Assembly (NCBI GenBank): GCA_910585805.1
Contig: CAJUFB010000016.1
Coordinates: 1-64,000, forward strand
Reading direction: 5' to 3'
Source: an uncultured Acetatifactor sp.
Lineage (GTDB): Bacteria; Bacillota; Clostridia; Lachnospirales; Lachnospiraceae
Length of the DNA stretch: 64,000 nucleotides
The notes below the pieces were generated by a model. It had not been told where the DNA came from, ran no database searches, and saw only the letters and a program-made list of their open reading frames with translations. Position numbers and translations under genes: made by a program. Shown here piece by piece: positions 27,559 through 36,573 of the stretch (positions within the stretch are counted from its first letter, which is position 1; every line of letters starts with the position of its first letter).

Positions 27559-27603
27559 TATACTGCAGACCTCCAGGATTTACAGTGATGCCTCTGGAAG
27601 CAA
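27559..27603. repeat. Copy A (left half) of the 102-bp repeat
   Basis: Begins TATACTGCAGACC, continues CCAGGATTTACAGTGATGCCTC and then loses similarity. It starts nine bases after the comEC stop codon. It matches the left half of the complete copy at 39929-40030. Confidence 0.65.
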
Positions 27604-27648
27604 TGGCCGGGCAGAAGGTACAGAAAGCCGAAGGGGCAGATGTTTTTA

Positions 27649-27677
27649 TTGTAAAATCCATATGAATGACATATAAT
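27649..27677 (+). promoter_or_regulatory. Promoter of the AraC-family gene
   Basis: TTGTAA (27649-27654), a 17-base spacer and the consensus TATAAT (27672-27677), about 84 bases before the GTG start of the regulator. Confidence 0.65.
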
Positions 27678-27760
27678 AAGAGAGGTAAGAAGGAAGCCAT
27701 GGAGACGGGCATAAACTTCCAACGCCTGCGTCAGGAACAGCCGGAGAAGGAGGACATGCG

Positions 27761-28585
27761 GTGCAGCCCCTGGATTTATATGAACATAAGATAATCAGCG
27801 ACCCGGAGTTTCCGGTGCAGTTACATATCAATGACATATCCAGCAAACGGCAGTATTTTTCACCTCACTGGCATGAACATATCGAACTGCATTATGTCAG
27901 GGAAGGGAAAACCCTGCTGCGCCTGAACCAGAGGGAGATCTGGGCGGAAAAGGGAAATCTGGTGATCGCCAACAGCAACGAGCTTCATGCGGGATATTGT
28001 GACGGGAGCCACATGGAAGTGCTGGTGATGATTTTTGAGATGGAGGCATTTTCCAAGGAACTTGCGGATAAAAACGTTATTTTTCAGCCGCTGATCAAAA
28101 AGGACGAAGTGATAGATGATATCATGTCTGAAATTTACCGGGAATACAGCAGTCAGAGGATTGGCTACCGCCTGGTCTGCAAGGGGGAACTGCTGAGGCT
28201 GATTGCCCACCTGGTGCGGGAGTACACGGTGGAATTTCTGACAGAGCGGGAGAGCGACAGGAGAAAGAAACAGCTGGAGCGGCTGAATCTGGTATTGGAC
28301 TATATACAGTCAAATTATACACGGCAGATCGGCAACGGCGAACTGGCAGACGTCCTCCATTTAAGCGAGGACAGATTCAACCATCTGTTTAAGGAGAGTA
28401 TGGGGATGGCGCCGCTGCAGTATATCAACGAAGTACGAATAAAAAAGGCCATGAACCTCTTAAAGAAAAAAGAGGGGACCGTTGCCGAGATTGCGGACAG
28501 TGTGGGGTTTTCGGACTATAATCATTTCGGCAGGCAGTTTAGGCGTTACTACGGCTGTGCGCCTTCTGAAATTCTGAAGAGATAA
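27761..28585 (+). CDS. AraC-family transcriptional regulator
   Basis: A 274-residue regulator: an N-terminal cupin-like sensing domain (HWHEHIELHYVREGKTLLRLNQREIWAEKGNLVIAN region, residues about 30-75) and a C-terminal pair of HTH motifs (LADVLHLSEDRFNHLFKESMG and VAEIADSVGFSDYNHFGRQFRRYYGCAPSEI). Such proteins usually activate sugar genes in answer to a sugar. GTG 27761 is preceded by AAGGAGG. It lies just upstream of, and in the same direction as, the isomerase/oxidoreductase cluster at 28876-34259, which is its likely target, although a strong terminator separates them. Confidence 0.88.
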   Translation: MQPLDLYEHKIISDPEFPVQLHINDISSKRQYFSPHWHEHIELHYVREGKTLLRLNQREIWAEKGNLVIANSNELHAGYCDGSHMEVLVMIFEMEAFSKELADKNVIFQPLIKKDEVIDDIMSEIYREYSSQRIGYRLVCKGELLRLIAHLVREYTVEFLTERESDRRKKQLERLNLVLDYIQSNYTRQIGNGELADVLHLSEDRFNHLFKESMGMAPLQYINEVRIKKAMNLLKKKEGTVAEIADSVGFSDYNHFGRQFRRYYGCAPSEILKR

Positions 28586-28630
28586 AATGTGTCATGAAGC
28601 AGATGGCAGCGTTGAAACTGACCGGCTTTT

Positions 28631-28652
28631 CATAGTTGAATGCGGCGCAAAG
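28631..28652. repeat. Diverged piece of the 94-bp repeat family
   Basis: CATAGTTGAATGCGGCGCAAAG matches the core ATAGTTGAATGCGGCGCAAAG of the tandem units at 2015-2208; CGCC 17-20 bases on and the following CGATAAG also echo that unit. The surroundings 28586-28769 show no gene. Confidence 0.6.
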
Positions 28653-28769
28653 TGCACGCCTTCATATTGCCGCCGATAAGTACAGCCAGATAACAGATTG
28701 GCATATCAGCCTGCAGAAGCATCCGGGCAGTAGATGAGAATATATAAAAACAGCAGAATCGTATGTATA

Positions 28770-28810
28770 GACAGCAAAATGAATCTTTCATATTTTGCTG
28801 TCTTTTTTTA
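28770..28810 (+). terminator. Rho-independent terminator after the AraC gene
   Basis: GACAGCAAAAT (28770-28780) pairs with ATTTTGCTGTC (28791-28801) and is followed by TTTTTTT. A textbook intrinsic terminator lying 185 bases after the AraC stop. Confidence 0.88.
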
Positions 28811-28875
28811 TAATCAAATAAAATAGCAAAAGTATTCCGATGGTGAAAATAGATAAAAGAAAAGGAGGAAATACC

Positions 28876-29847
28876 ATGAAATTAGGAGTATTGACGGTAG
28901 CGCTGGGAGATTTGCCCTTTGAGGAGGCATGCAAATTCCTCGCGGAGAGAGGCGTGCAGATGGTGGAAATCGGCTGCGGCGGCTTCCCGGGAAAGGCTCA
29001 CTGCGATGCGGCGGAGCTTCTGGCGGACGAGGGAAAGCGGGAGGCATTCCTGGAGACTCTGGACAAGTATCACCTGGAAATCAGCGCTCTGAGCAGCCAC
29101 GGAAATATGGTGCATCCGAACCCTCAGATTGCAGAGCGGTTTGAGACGGATTTCAACAATGCCATTCTGCTGGCGGAGAAGCTGAAGGTACCTGTAGTGA
29201 ATACCTTCTCCGGATGCCCGGGAGGAAGCAGAGAGGACAGGACTCCCAACTGGGTCACCTGTCCCTGGCCGGATGATTTCAGCGAGATACTGGAGTATCA
29301 GTGGAATGAAGTGCTGGTGCCCTACTGGAAGGAGAAAGCGGCTTTCGCGGAGGCTCACGGCGTATCCAAAATCGCCCTGGAGCTGCATCCGGGCTTCTGT
29401 GTATACAATACGAAGAGCCTGCTGCGGCTGCGCAGGGAGGTGGGGCCTCAGATCGGCGCGAACTTTGACCCCAGCCATCTGATCTGGCAGGGAATGGACC
29501 CAGCTGTGGCCATCCGGGAGCTGGGGAAGGAAAATGCAATCTTCCATTTCCACGCAAAGGATACCGGCATCGACGACAGAAACACGGCGGTCAACGGCGT
29601 GCTGGATACCACCCATTACGGAGAGGAACAGGAGCGTTCCTGGATTTTCCGCACAGTGGGATACGGGCACGGCGAGGATTACTGGAGGAATATTGTTTCC
29701 CAGCTGCGTATGGTGGGGTATGACTACGCTATCAGCATCGAGCATGAGGACGGGCTGATGTCCGGCAGGGAAGGTTTGGAGAAGGCCATCAGTTTTTTGA
29801 AGAATGTGCTGATCTATGAAGACAGAGGCGCCATGTATTGGGCATAA
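28876..29847 (+). CDS. TIM-barrel sugar isomerase/epimerase (1)
   Basis: A 323-residue protein of the AP-endonuclease-2/xylose-isomerase-like superfamily. Metal-ligand segments are visible: ALELHPGFCVYN, GANFDPSHLIWQG, FHFHAKD and SIEHEDGLM. These match cytoplasmic enzymes that isomerise or epimerise keto sugars and inositols, but the specific substrate is not evident. AAAGGAGG precedes ATG 28876. The next gene, a Gfo/Idh oxidoreductase, starts 17 bases after the stop, so the two are co-transcribed. It opens a cluster with two further TIM-barrel enzymes. Confidence 0.85.
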   Translation: MKLGVLTVALGDLPFEEACKFLAERGVQMVEIGCGGFPGKAHCDAAELLADEGKREAFLETLDKYHLEISALSSHGNMVHPNPQIAERFETDFNNAILLAEKLKVPVVNTFSGCPGGSREDRTPNWVTCPWPDDFSEILEYQWNEVLVPYWKEKAAFAEAHGVSKIALELHPGFCVYNTKSLLRLRREVGPQIGANFDPSHLIWQGMDPAVAIRELGKENAIFHFHAKDTGIDDRNTAVNGVLDTTHYGEEQERSWIFRTVGYGHGEDYWRNIVSQLRMVGYDYAISIEHEDGLMSGREGLEKAISFLKNVLIYEDRGAMYWA

Positions 29848-29864
29848 CAGGGAGAGGACAGAAA

Positions 29865-30914
29865 ATGAAACACAAAATAGCCATTGTAGGCTTTGGGGGC
29901 ATGGCAGGCTGGCATTATGACGAGATTCAGACCATTGAGAATCTGGAGATTGCCGGTATCTGGGATATCAGGGAAGAAAGACGGCAGTGCGCGGCGGAGA
30001 AAGGGCTTCATGTGTACGAAAGCCTGGAGGAACTGCTGGCAGACCCGGCAAGCGATCTGGTGCTGATTGCCACGCCCAATGACGTGCATAAGCCCGTGGC
30101 CATTGCAGCCATGAGAGCGGGCAAGAATGTAATCAGCGAGAAACCGGTTACGCTGAGTTCCGGAGATTTGCAGGAAATGATGGATGTATCCGAAGAGACA
30201 GGACATTTCCTGACCGTCCACCAGAACAGACGTTGGGACGAAGATTATCTGACGGTAAAGAAGATACTGGAAGAGGGAAAGCTGGGAGAGCTGTTCCGGT
30301 TGGAGTCCAGAGTTCACGGCTCCAGGGGGATTCCCGGAGACTGGAGACAGGAGAAGGAACATGGCGGGGGGATGATACTGGACTGGGGCGTGCATCTTCT
30401 GGACCAGATACTGCTGCTGTTTGCCGATGTGCCGCTTCGCAGTGTCTACGGTACGGTGACCAACGTGACAAACCAGCTGGTGGATGACGGTTTTTACGCG
30501 GAAATCGTATTTGCCAACGGAGTCACTGCGTTGGTGGAAGTGGGAACCAGCAATTTCGTCTCCCTTCCCAGGTGGTATGTACTGGGGACGGACGGGACGG
30601 CAGTCATTGAGGACTGGAGCCTGAATGGCAAAATCGTGCGGGCATCCGGTGTGGACGAGAAGGATGTGGCGCCCGTCATCACAGCCGCCGGGCTTACCAA
30701 GACCATGGCACCCAGGCGCGACGACAGCATCTTTACCGAGGAACTGCCCAAAGTGAAGAGCGATGTGAGGGAGTTTTACTATAATGTGATGGCCGTACTG
30801 GAGGGCAGGGAAGAGAGCCTTATCCGCCTTCCTCAGGTGATGCGTGTTATGAAACTGATGGAGGCAATCGCAAAATCTGCCGAAACCGGTGAAGTGGTGC
30901 GATTTGAAGAGTAA
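29865..30914 (+). CDS. Gfo/Idh/MocA oxidoreductase (1)
   Basis: A 349-residue NAD(P)-dependent sugar dehydrogenase. The Rossmann motif GFGGMAGWHY is at about residues 8-17, the signature E-K-P is in ISEKPVTLSSG near 95, and the C-terminal domain contains the catalytic-type DWGVHLLDQILLLF (D and H). Family members oxidise or epimerise sugars and inositol with bound nicotinamide cofactor. GGGAGAGG precedes ATG 29865. It lies in an operon with the TIM-barrel enzyme upstream. Confidence 0.88.
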   Translation: MKHKIAIVGFGGMAGWHYDEIQTIENLEIAGIWDIREERRQCAAEKGLHVYESLEELLADPASDLVLIATPNDVHKPVAIAAMRAGKNVISEKPVTLSSGDLQEMMDVSEETGHFLTVHQNRRWDEDYLTVKKILEEGKLGELFRLESRVHGSRGIPGDWRQEKEHGGGMILDWGVHLLDQILLLFADVPLRSVYGTVTNVTNQLVDDGFYAEIVFANGVTALVEVGTSNFVSLPRWYVLGTDGTAVIEDWSLNGKIVRASGVDEKDVAPVITAAGLTKTMAPRRDDSIFTEELPKVKSDVREFYYNVMAVLEGREESLIRLPQVMRVMKLMEAIAKSAETGEVVRFEE

Positions 30915-31033
30915 CATGCGCAAAGGAAACCTGAACAGTACCTGCATGACATGGATGCATGGGTTAACTGGCCGAAAACGGATGCCGGGTTTGCGCCGTT
31001 TGGGTGTATGCGGAAATGGAAGCCGACAGGAAC

Positions 31034-31078
31034 CCTGACAGTGCCTGCGTGACACGACGCACGGCAGGTACTGTCAGG
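31034..31078. other. Intergenic hairpin
   Basis: CCTGACAGT-CCTGC (from 31034) pairs with GCAGG-ACTGTCAGG (to 31078), a long stem with few mismatches and no T run. A looser relative, CCTGAACAGTACCTGC, lies about 100 bases upstream (from 30926), so the gap 30915-31111 may hold two related hairpins. Confidence 0.45.
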
Positions 31079-31111
31079 GGGATGCGGAACTGGAAAAGGA
31101 GGACAATTGAG

Positions 31112-31876
31112 ATGGCAAGACCGGGAATTGCCGCACAGGTATATTCTGTGCGCGAAGCGGCAGAGAAAGACTTTGCCAAAACCATGGCGGCACTGAAGGA
31201 ATGCGGCTATGAGGGAGTGGAACTGGCCGGATTGTACGGGCTTAAGCCCAAGGAAGTCAGGGACTGCCTGAAAGAACAGGGCCTGACGGCAGTCAGCGCC
31301 CATGTGGGGCTGGATTTATTCCTGGAGGATATGGAAGGAACCGTCAGCGCTTACCATACAATAGGCTGCAGTTATATCGGGATTCCCTGGTTACCGAAGG
31401 AGAGACATTACGGCGGTGAGAAGTTTGAGGAGACCTGCGGTTTCCTGAAAAAGCTTTCCGCAGCCTGTGCGGAGCGGGGAATGACGCTTTTATACCATAA
31501 TCATAATTTCGAGTTTGAAAAGACGGAGAAAGGTACTTATCTGCTGGACGAATTTTTCGATGCATTTGATGAGCGTGAAATGCAGACGGAGCAGGACACC
31601 TGCTGGGTGAACGTGGGCGGTGAGGACCCGGTGGCATATCTGAAGCAATATGCGGGCCGCTGTCCTGTAGTCCATGTGAAAGATTTCCGCAGAACAGACG
31701 GGCAGGTAGAACTGGTGGCTCTGGGACAGGGAGAGCAGGATGTGCCGGCGATAGCCAGGGCTGCGGTTGAATGCGGCGCCAGGTGGCTGATAGTGGAGCA
31801 GGACGACCACCCTTACGGCGAGCCTATGGAAAATATGAGAATCAGCTGCCGGTGCCTGAAGGAAATTCAACTGTAA
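31112..31876 (+). CDS. TIM-barrel sugar isomerase/epimerase (2)
   Basis: A 254-residue enzyme of the same superfamily as 28876, but shorter. Visible motifs are AAQVYSVREAAEKDF at the start, GYEGVELAG, LYHNHNFEFEK, VHVKDFRR and WLIVEQDDHPYGEPME, the ordering found in IolE/IolH-like and 3-keto-sugar-processing proteins. AAAAGGAGG precedes ATG 31112. Substrate inferred only as a keto sugar or inositol derivative. Confidence 0.85.
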   Translation: MARPGIAAQVYSVREAAEKDFAKTMAALKECGYEGVELAGLYGLKPKEVRDCLKEQGLTAVSAHVGLDLFLEDMEGTVSAYHTIGCSYIGIPWLPKERHYGGEKFEETCGFLKKLSAACAERGMTLLYHNHNFEFEKTEKGTYLLDEFFDAFDEREMQTEQDTCWVNVGGEDPVAYLKQYAGRCPVVHVKDFRRTDGQVELVALGQGEQDVPAIARAAVECGARWLIVEQDDHPYGEPMENMRISCRCLKEIQL

Positions 31877-32127
31877 ATCATTCCCATGATGCCGGGGTCA
31901 AAAGGTACAATTCCTGCTTGTAAGCAGGTTTGGTCCCAACATCTTCCCATACATACAGCGTGACATGCGTTGTAAGAAGGGAAGCCGGCGTATAGCGGGA
32001 TGGTACAGTTTTACGATTCGGTAAATGAGCATGGATTTTTCATGAAATGCGCTCATGAGGACGGAATAAGATTACATAATGATAACAATGCCGGGATAAG
32101 CCCGGAAGGATATGGAGGTCTGAAAAA

Positions 32128-33201
32128 ATGAAAAAATTAAGAGTCGGCGTTGTAGGCTGCGGCGGAATTGCAAACGGAAAGCATCTCCCCGCCATGAAGA
32201 GAAACGGAAATTTTGAGATTGTTGCGTTTTGTGACCTGGTAGAGGAGCGGGCGCAGAAGGCAAAGAAGGAGTACGGGACAGAGGATTCAAAAGTATATAC
32301 CGATTATACGGAACTGCTGAAGGAGGATGTGGAGGCGGTATATGTGCTGACCCCCAACAGCTCCCATGCGCCCATCAGCATTGCGGCTATGGAAGCGGGC
32401 AAGAACGTCATGTGCGAGAAGCCCATGGCGAAGACCTATGCGGAAGCCAAAGCCATGGTGGAGGCTGCGGAGCGCACCGGGAAGATTCTGACCATTGGCT
32501 ACCAGAACCGTTACCGTGCGGATTCTGTCTATCTGAAGAGCGCCTGTGAGAACGGCGAGCTGGGAGAGATTTACTATGCAAAGGCTCATGCGCTCCGCAG
32601 GAGAGCCGTTCCCACCTGGGGCGTGTTCCTGGATGAGGAAAAGCAGGGCGGCGGTCCGTTGATTGACATCGGAACCCATGCGCTGGACCTCACTTTGTGG
32701 ATGATGGACAACTATGAGCCGGAGATGGTCATGGGCTCGGTATACCGTAAGCTTGCGGACCAGAAGAATACCGGAAATGCCTGGGGAGACTGGGACCCGG
32801 AGATTTTCACCGTGGAAGATTCCGCATTCGGATTTGTGAGGATGAAGAACGGTGCAACCATTGTACTGGAATCCTCCTGGGCGCTGAATACCCTGGATGT
32901 GCGTGAGGCCCAGACTACACTGTGTGGTACGAAGGCAGGGGCGGATATGGCGGACGGCTTAAGGATTAACCGCGTCAACCACAGCAGGCAGTGCGTGGAG
33001 AAGCCGGACCTGGCAGCAGGCGGGGTGGCTTTCTTTGACGGTGTGTCGGAGAAGCCGGACGATGTGGAGCAGAGGATTTTCTACAATGCTGTGGTAAACG
33101 GCGGGCCCCTGACGGTGGAGCCCAGGCAGGCCATGGTGGTGACCCAGATCCTGGAGGCCATCTATGAGTCAGGCAGGACGGGGAAAGCCGTATACTTCTG
33201 A
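32128..33201 (+). CDS. Gfo/Idh/MocA oxidoreductase (2)
   Basis: A 357-residue dehydrogenase with Rossmann motif VVGCGGIANGKHLP at residues 7-20, the E-K-P signature in MCEKPMAKTY, and IDIGTHALDLTLWMMDN with the conserved D and H. It differs clearly from the dehydrogenase at 29865, so the cluster has two different oxidation/reduction steps. TATGGAGGTCTG precedes ATG 32128. The 251-base gap before it shows no gene. Confidence 0.88.
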   Translation: MKKLRVGVVGCGGIANGKHLPAMKRNGNFEIVAFCDLVEERAQKAKKEYGTEDSKVYTDYTELLKEDVEAVYVLTPNSSHAPISIAAMEAGKNVMCEKPMAKTYAEAKAMVEAAERTGKILTIGYQNRYRADSVYLKSACENGELGEIYYAKAHALRRRAVPTWGVFLDEEKQGGGPLIDIGTHALDLTLWMMDNYEPEMVMGSVYRKLADQKNTGNAWGDWDPEIFTVEDSAFGFVRMKNGATIVLESSWALNTLDVREAQTTLCGTKAGADMADGLRINRVNHSRQCVEKPDLAAGGVAFFDGVSEKPDDVEQRIFYNAVVNGGPLTVEPRQAMVVTQILEAIYESGRTGKAVYF

Positions 33202-33482
33202 TCGGATTATTGTAAAGATCCGGACAGCAATGCGCCAGGATGCATGGATTTGGGGACGGATCTGAAGATGCGGGAAGGCCTGAATCTGACGTATTGCTGC
33301 ACCAAGCTGTTTTCGCGGATTGACAGGAAAGGCGAGTATGCATCCGGACTGCCTGCGGACACTGAAAGGTTGTTTTGCCAGGAGCAGAAAGTGCCTGTAA
33401 AAGCCCTGCTCCGGGATTCTGATGAGAAATGGGCATTATATGCAGTGCCGGGCCGGTTCCGGAGAAAAGGAGATAAAAGGAT
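33202..33482 (+). other. Gap between oxidoreductase and isomerase
   Basis: An 80-codon frame (33244-33486) fills this gap but lacks a ribosome site, resembles no family and has non-coding-like composition. I see no other feature except the GGAGATAAAAGG site of the next gene. Confidence 0.4.
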
Positions 33483-34259
33483 ATGAAATTAGGCAGAATT
33501 GCATGGTTTGAGGAAGCGGATTTCAAGAGCGCCCGGGAACGGGGAATGGAATTTATCGAGTTGGATGTGAATGACAGAGCCGGGGTATTTCTGGAAAATG
33601 TGGATGTGATCCGCGGCAGGAGCGAAGCGTACCAGATGCCCATCGGCGCAGTAGGCAGATGGGGCAGCGACAGGATCTGTAAGGACGGCATCCGTCAGGA
33701 GGAACTTGAGTTGGAATACAGACTTATCGACGCCGCGGCCGCATTAAATTGCGAAGTCTATATCACCGGCTGCAATTATGTGGAGGAACTGTCCTACTAT
33801 GAAAACTGTGGGCTGGCGATTTCCTATTTTGAGAAGCTGATCGCCCATGGAAAAGAGAAAGGGGTAAAAATCGCCGTCTATAACTGCAGATGGAACAATT
33901 TTGTCTGCAATCCCATGGCATATACTGTGATTCTGGGCTATCTGAAGGATTTATACATCAAATACGACCCTTCGCACTGCATTTATGACGGCGGGGATTA
34001 CCTGAAGGAAACCAGGGACTGGGGAGAGCGCTTTCTCCATGTCCATCTGAAGGGCTCCCTTGTGATTGGCGGGGAGCGGTTTGACGATCCTCCGGCAGGC
34101 CTGGATCAGACCAACTGGGGCGCTTTCCTGGCAATCCTGCATGCGAAGGGATACGACAGAGCCTTAAGCATTGAGCCTCATTCCGCGAACTGGAGAGGCG
34201 AACTGGGAGAGAAGGGAATCGATTATACGATTCAGTATTTCCGCAATCTGCTGCTGTGA
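33483..34259 (+). CDS. TIM-barrel sugar isomerase/epimerase (3)
   Basis: A 258-residue member of the AP-endonuclease-2-like superfamily. Ligand-type segments are NCRWNNFV, YIKYDPSHCIYDGGD, FLHVHLKG and RALSIEPHSANW, the last two being usual metal and substrate contacts. It closes the five-gene carbohydrate cluster begun at 28876. GGAGATAAAAGG stands just before ATG 33483. A dehydrogenase-isomerase relay using a 3-keto intermediate would fit two oxidoreductases and three such isomerases, but this is inference. Confidence 0.83.
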   Translation: MKLGRIAWFEEADFKSARERGMEFIELDVNDRAGVFLENVDVIRGRSEAYQMPIGAVGRWGSDRICKDGIRQEELELEYRLIDAAAALNCEVYITGCNYVEELSYYENCGLAISYFEKLIAHGKEKGVKIAVYNCRWNNFVCNPMAYTVILGYLKDLYIKYDPSHCIYDGGDYLKETRDWGERFLHVHLKGSLVIGGERFDDPPAGLDQTNWGAFLAILHAKGYDRALSIEPHSANWRGELGEKGIDYTIQYFRNLLL

Positions 34260-34334
34260 AAGTGCTGTATCTTGCCTGCAGAAACGAAGCAGTCCGAATA
34301 AACGCCTGGCTTTTCGGCAGGACAGCCGTGCACC

Positions 34335-34377
34335 AAACCCGCTTCCCGAAAGCGTACCGCCTTTGGAAAGCGGGTTT
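34335..34377. terminator. Possible bidirectional terminator hairpin
   Basis: AAACCCGCTT (34335-34344) pairs with AAGCGGGTTT (34368-34377) across a long loop that contains a smaller AAAGCG/CGCCTTT-like fold. It lies between convergent genes (isomerase and holA). There is no clear T run. Confidence 0.45.
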
Positions 34378-34518
34378 GTGTACATCAAGGTGTGCCAGGT
34401 GCAGGCGCACAGTAAACCCCGGGCAATTTGGGGAAGAAACTGCTGTGGCAAAACGCCCTTCAGGCGGGAAACGGGAGCGAAATCTCACCGGAAAGACACA
34501 TGGATTATCGTACATTGT

Positions 34519-35496
34519 TTAGCTTAAAACCGACAGAATAAGTATCTCCACGCTCATCATATCATTCATCCGTCCTGTCTTCACCGCTTCCTCCGCCTCC
34601 ACGCACTTCTCCACGGCGCTGCGCAGCGTGGCAGTCCTGAATTTGGCTGCCTGGTTCAGATATTTTCCGGCAATAAAAGGAGCAACCCCGATTTTGGAGC
34701 CGATGACGCGGTTGTCGAAGCCTTTGTTTTTCAGTTCCTTTACCTGCAGCAGCATGTTGCACTGCCTTGCAATCAGGAACAGGATGCGCATGGGCGGCTC
34801 TTTCAGGGCCAGCAGGTCGTAATACAGCTCAAGCGCCTGCCTGGGCTGCCTGAGGGCAATGGCGTTGATCATGTCGAAAATATGGTTGGTGACGCGGGTG
34901 GCACAGATGGCTTCCACATCCTCCGCTGTGACCACATCCCGCTCCAGGCAGTAGCAGATCAGCTTTTCCAGTTCCATCTGGATATTTTCCATATCGGTGC
35001 CTGTTTTGGACAGAAACAGCTGTACGGTGCTTTCCGCGATTTTTTTGCCTTCTCTGGTCAGGATTCCGGCCACCCAGCGTTTCAGGGTATTTTCATCCTG
35101 CACGGTGAATTCGGCGGCATATCCCTTTGCCTGGACGGTCTTGTACAGCTTGCTGCGCTTGTCCACCTCATTTTCCGTGAAGACGAAAAAGGCGGTTTCG
35201 CTGGGATTGGCCAGATATTCCGCCAGTTTCTCGCCGCCGGATTTAAACAGGCCGCTGTCCGAAATGAAAATAACGCGGCGCTCCGCGAAAAAAGGCAGTG
35301 TCTCCGCCAGGTCGATGATCTGGGCAACCTCCACATTGCGGCCCTGGTAGAAATGGGTATTCATGGTATCGCCCTCATCGCAGAGTGCCTTGTGCAGTTT
35401 TTCCCTGTACTGCCTGCGCAGGTATCGCTCCTCTCCGTAAAGAAGATAGACTTGTCTTAAATTTCCCTGTTTGATATCGTTGCTGATTTGTCTCAT
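34519..35496 (-). CDS. holA: HolA, DNA polymerase III delta subunit
   Basis: The 325-residue clamp-loader delta subunit, which opens the beta clamp. Recognisable are the N-terminal VYLLYGEERYLRRQYREKL, then LAETLPFFAERRVIFISDSGLF, the collar-domain segment FDMINAIALRQPRQALELYYDLLALKEPP and the C-terminal ALKTGRMND-like EEAVKTGRMNDMMSVEILIL. Like other delta subunits it lacks a working Walker A. Length is normal. It stands alone on the minus strand between two plus-strand blocks. Confidence 0.92.
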   Translation of the reverse strand: MRQISNDIKQGNLRQVYLLYGEERYLRRQYREKLHKALCDEGDTMNTHFYQGRNVEVAQIIDLAETLPFFAERRVIFISDSGLFKSGGEKLAEYLANPSETAFFVFTENEVDKRSKLYKTVQAKGYAAEFTVQDENTLKRWVAGILTREGKKIAESTVQLFLSKTGTDMENIQMELEKLICYCLERDVVTAEDVEAICATRVTNHIFDMINAIALRQPRQALELYYDLLALKEPPMRILFLIARQCNMLLQVKELKNKGFDNRVIGSKIGVAPFIAGKYLNQAAKFRTATLRSAVEKCVEAEEAVKTGRMNDMMSVEILILSVLS

Positions 35497-36051
35497 CTTA
35501 TAATACTCCGCTTATATCGCCGGTGCTTTTTCGGCTGGTCTTTCATCTATTGTGCCCTTTTTGGGAGAGAATTGTCAAGTGGTTTTGCGGAGAGTTTTTG
35601 ATTAAAGCAATGGGTGGAAGTAACCGGGAATAAGGATGTAGGGAAGCTGGTACTTATCGCATGTGCTTTGGCAATATTTCGGAGTCGATAAAACAAATAA
35701 TTTGGAAATCAATGGGGAAATATAGAAATTTTAGTGAAAATATTGCCAAAATAAGGCGAATTACTACAATGTTAGTAGCTTTTTGGCAAATTGGCACGGA
35801 TATCGCGGTGGGTTGGAGTTGCTGTATCAGATATATCTCTTTTATAATAGGAAAGGACGAATTTAGACAATTTATGTTGTGTCATGCCATCCCTGAAAGC
35901 GTGGGAATTTCGGGAACGCGGGGCGTGGAAGTAATCGCATTCGCGAAACGCAAACCGAAATGCGTTGAGACGCGCAGTTATGTACAGGGATGATCGTTTT
36001 CCGGCAATCGCCGGAAAGGCAGTGACAAAAGAGTCAGATGGAGGTAATTTG
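35497..36051. other. A+T-rich non-coding gap with inverted repeats
   Basis: No convincing gene in 555 bases. TTTGGCAATATTT (35667-35679) and AAATATTGCCAAA (35738-35750) are exact reverse complements, and TTTTGGCAAATTGGC follows near 35779. TTTCCGGC (35998-36005) pairs with GCCGGAAA (36010-36017) around AATC just before the next gene. They may be binding sites or structures controlling the Spo0A-like gene. A 110-codon frame (35661-35993) has no ribosome site or family likeness. Confidence 0.5.
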
Positions 36052-36573
36052 ATGGAACAGCTGAATATCACAGCTACGAAGGATAATGAGAAAATATACA
36101 AGATTCTGGGCGATCTGATGAACGGGGATAAAGAATTCCAGATCATGATCACGGTACCTTCGGGAAAAAACGAGAAGAAACAGAAGGCCATACAGGAACA
36201 GCCTAAACCTGCGGTGGAGCGGGATCTGGAAAAGGATGTCACGGATATGATACATGAGATCGGCGTTCCGGCACATATTAAGGGATATCAGTACTTAAGG
36301 GAAGCTATCATGATGGCTGTGGATGACCCGGGAATGATCAGTTCCATTACCAAGATCCTTTATCCGACCATAGCAAAACGTTTCCAGACTACTTCCAGCC
36401 GGGTAGAACGGGCGATCCGGCATGCCATAGAGGTGGCATGGAGCAGAGGCAGGATGGAGACACTGGATGCGTTGTTCGGCTATACCATTGACACGGGAAA
36501 GGGGAAGCCCACCAATTCGGAGTTTATCGCACTGATTGCGGACAGAATCCGGCTTTCCTACCGCGCACAGTGA
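36052..36573 (+). CDS. Spo0A C-terminal-domain protein lacking a receiver
   Basis: A 173-residue protein whose last ~105 residues match the Spo0A DNA-binding domain: VTDMIHEIGVPAHIKGYQYL, then the recognition region TSSRVERAIRHAIEVAW, and GKPTNSEFIALIADRIRL. Real Spo0A is about 260 residues with an N-terminal phospho-receiver. Here the first ~65 residues are short, charged and not receiver-like, with no aspartate motif. It may bind 0A-box-like DNA without phosphorelay control, or antagonise Spo0A. GGAGGTAATTTG before ATG 36052 supports this start; no receiver is fused upstream in any frame I can see. Confidence 0.85.
   Translation: MEQLNITATKDNEKIYKILGDLMNGDKEFQIMITVPSGKNEKKQKAIQEQPKPAVERDLEKDVTDMIHEIGVPAHIKGYQYLREAIMMAVDDPGMISSITKILYPTIAKRFQTTSSRVERAIRHAIEVAWSRGRMETLDALFGYTIDTGKGKPTNSEFIALIADRIRLSYRAQ

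Noticed and set aside
29814..31055. 413-codon minus-strand frame opposite the Gfo/Idh gene
   Set aside because: Shadow of the oxidoreductase gene, low-complexity translation rich in His and Pro, no ribosome site.
33244..33486. 80-codon plus-strand frame before the third isomerase
   Set aside because: No ribosome site, no family, composition unlike neighbouring genes.
35661..35993. 110-codon plus-strand frame before the Spo0A-like gene
   Set aside because: No ribosome site and mixed, Cys/Trp-rich translation; the region looks non-coding.
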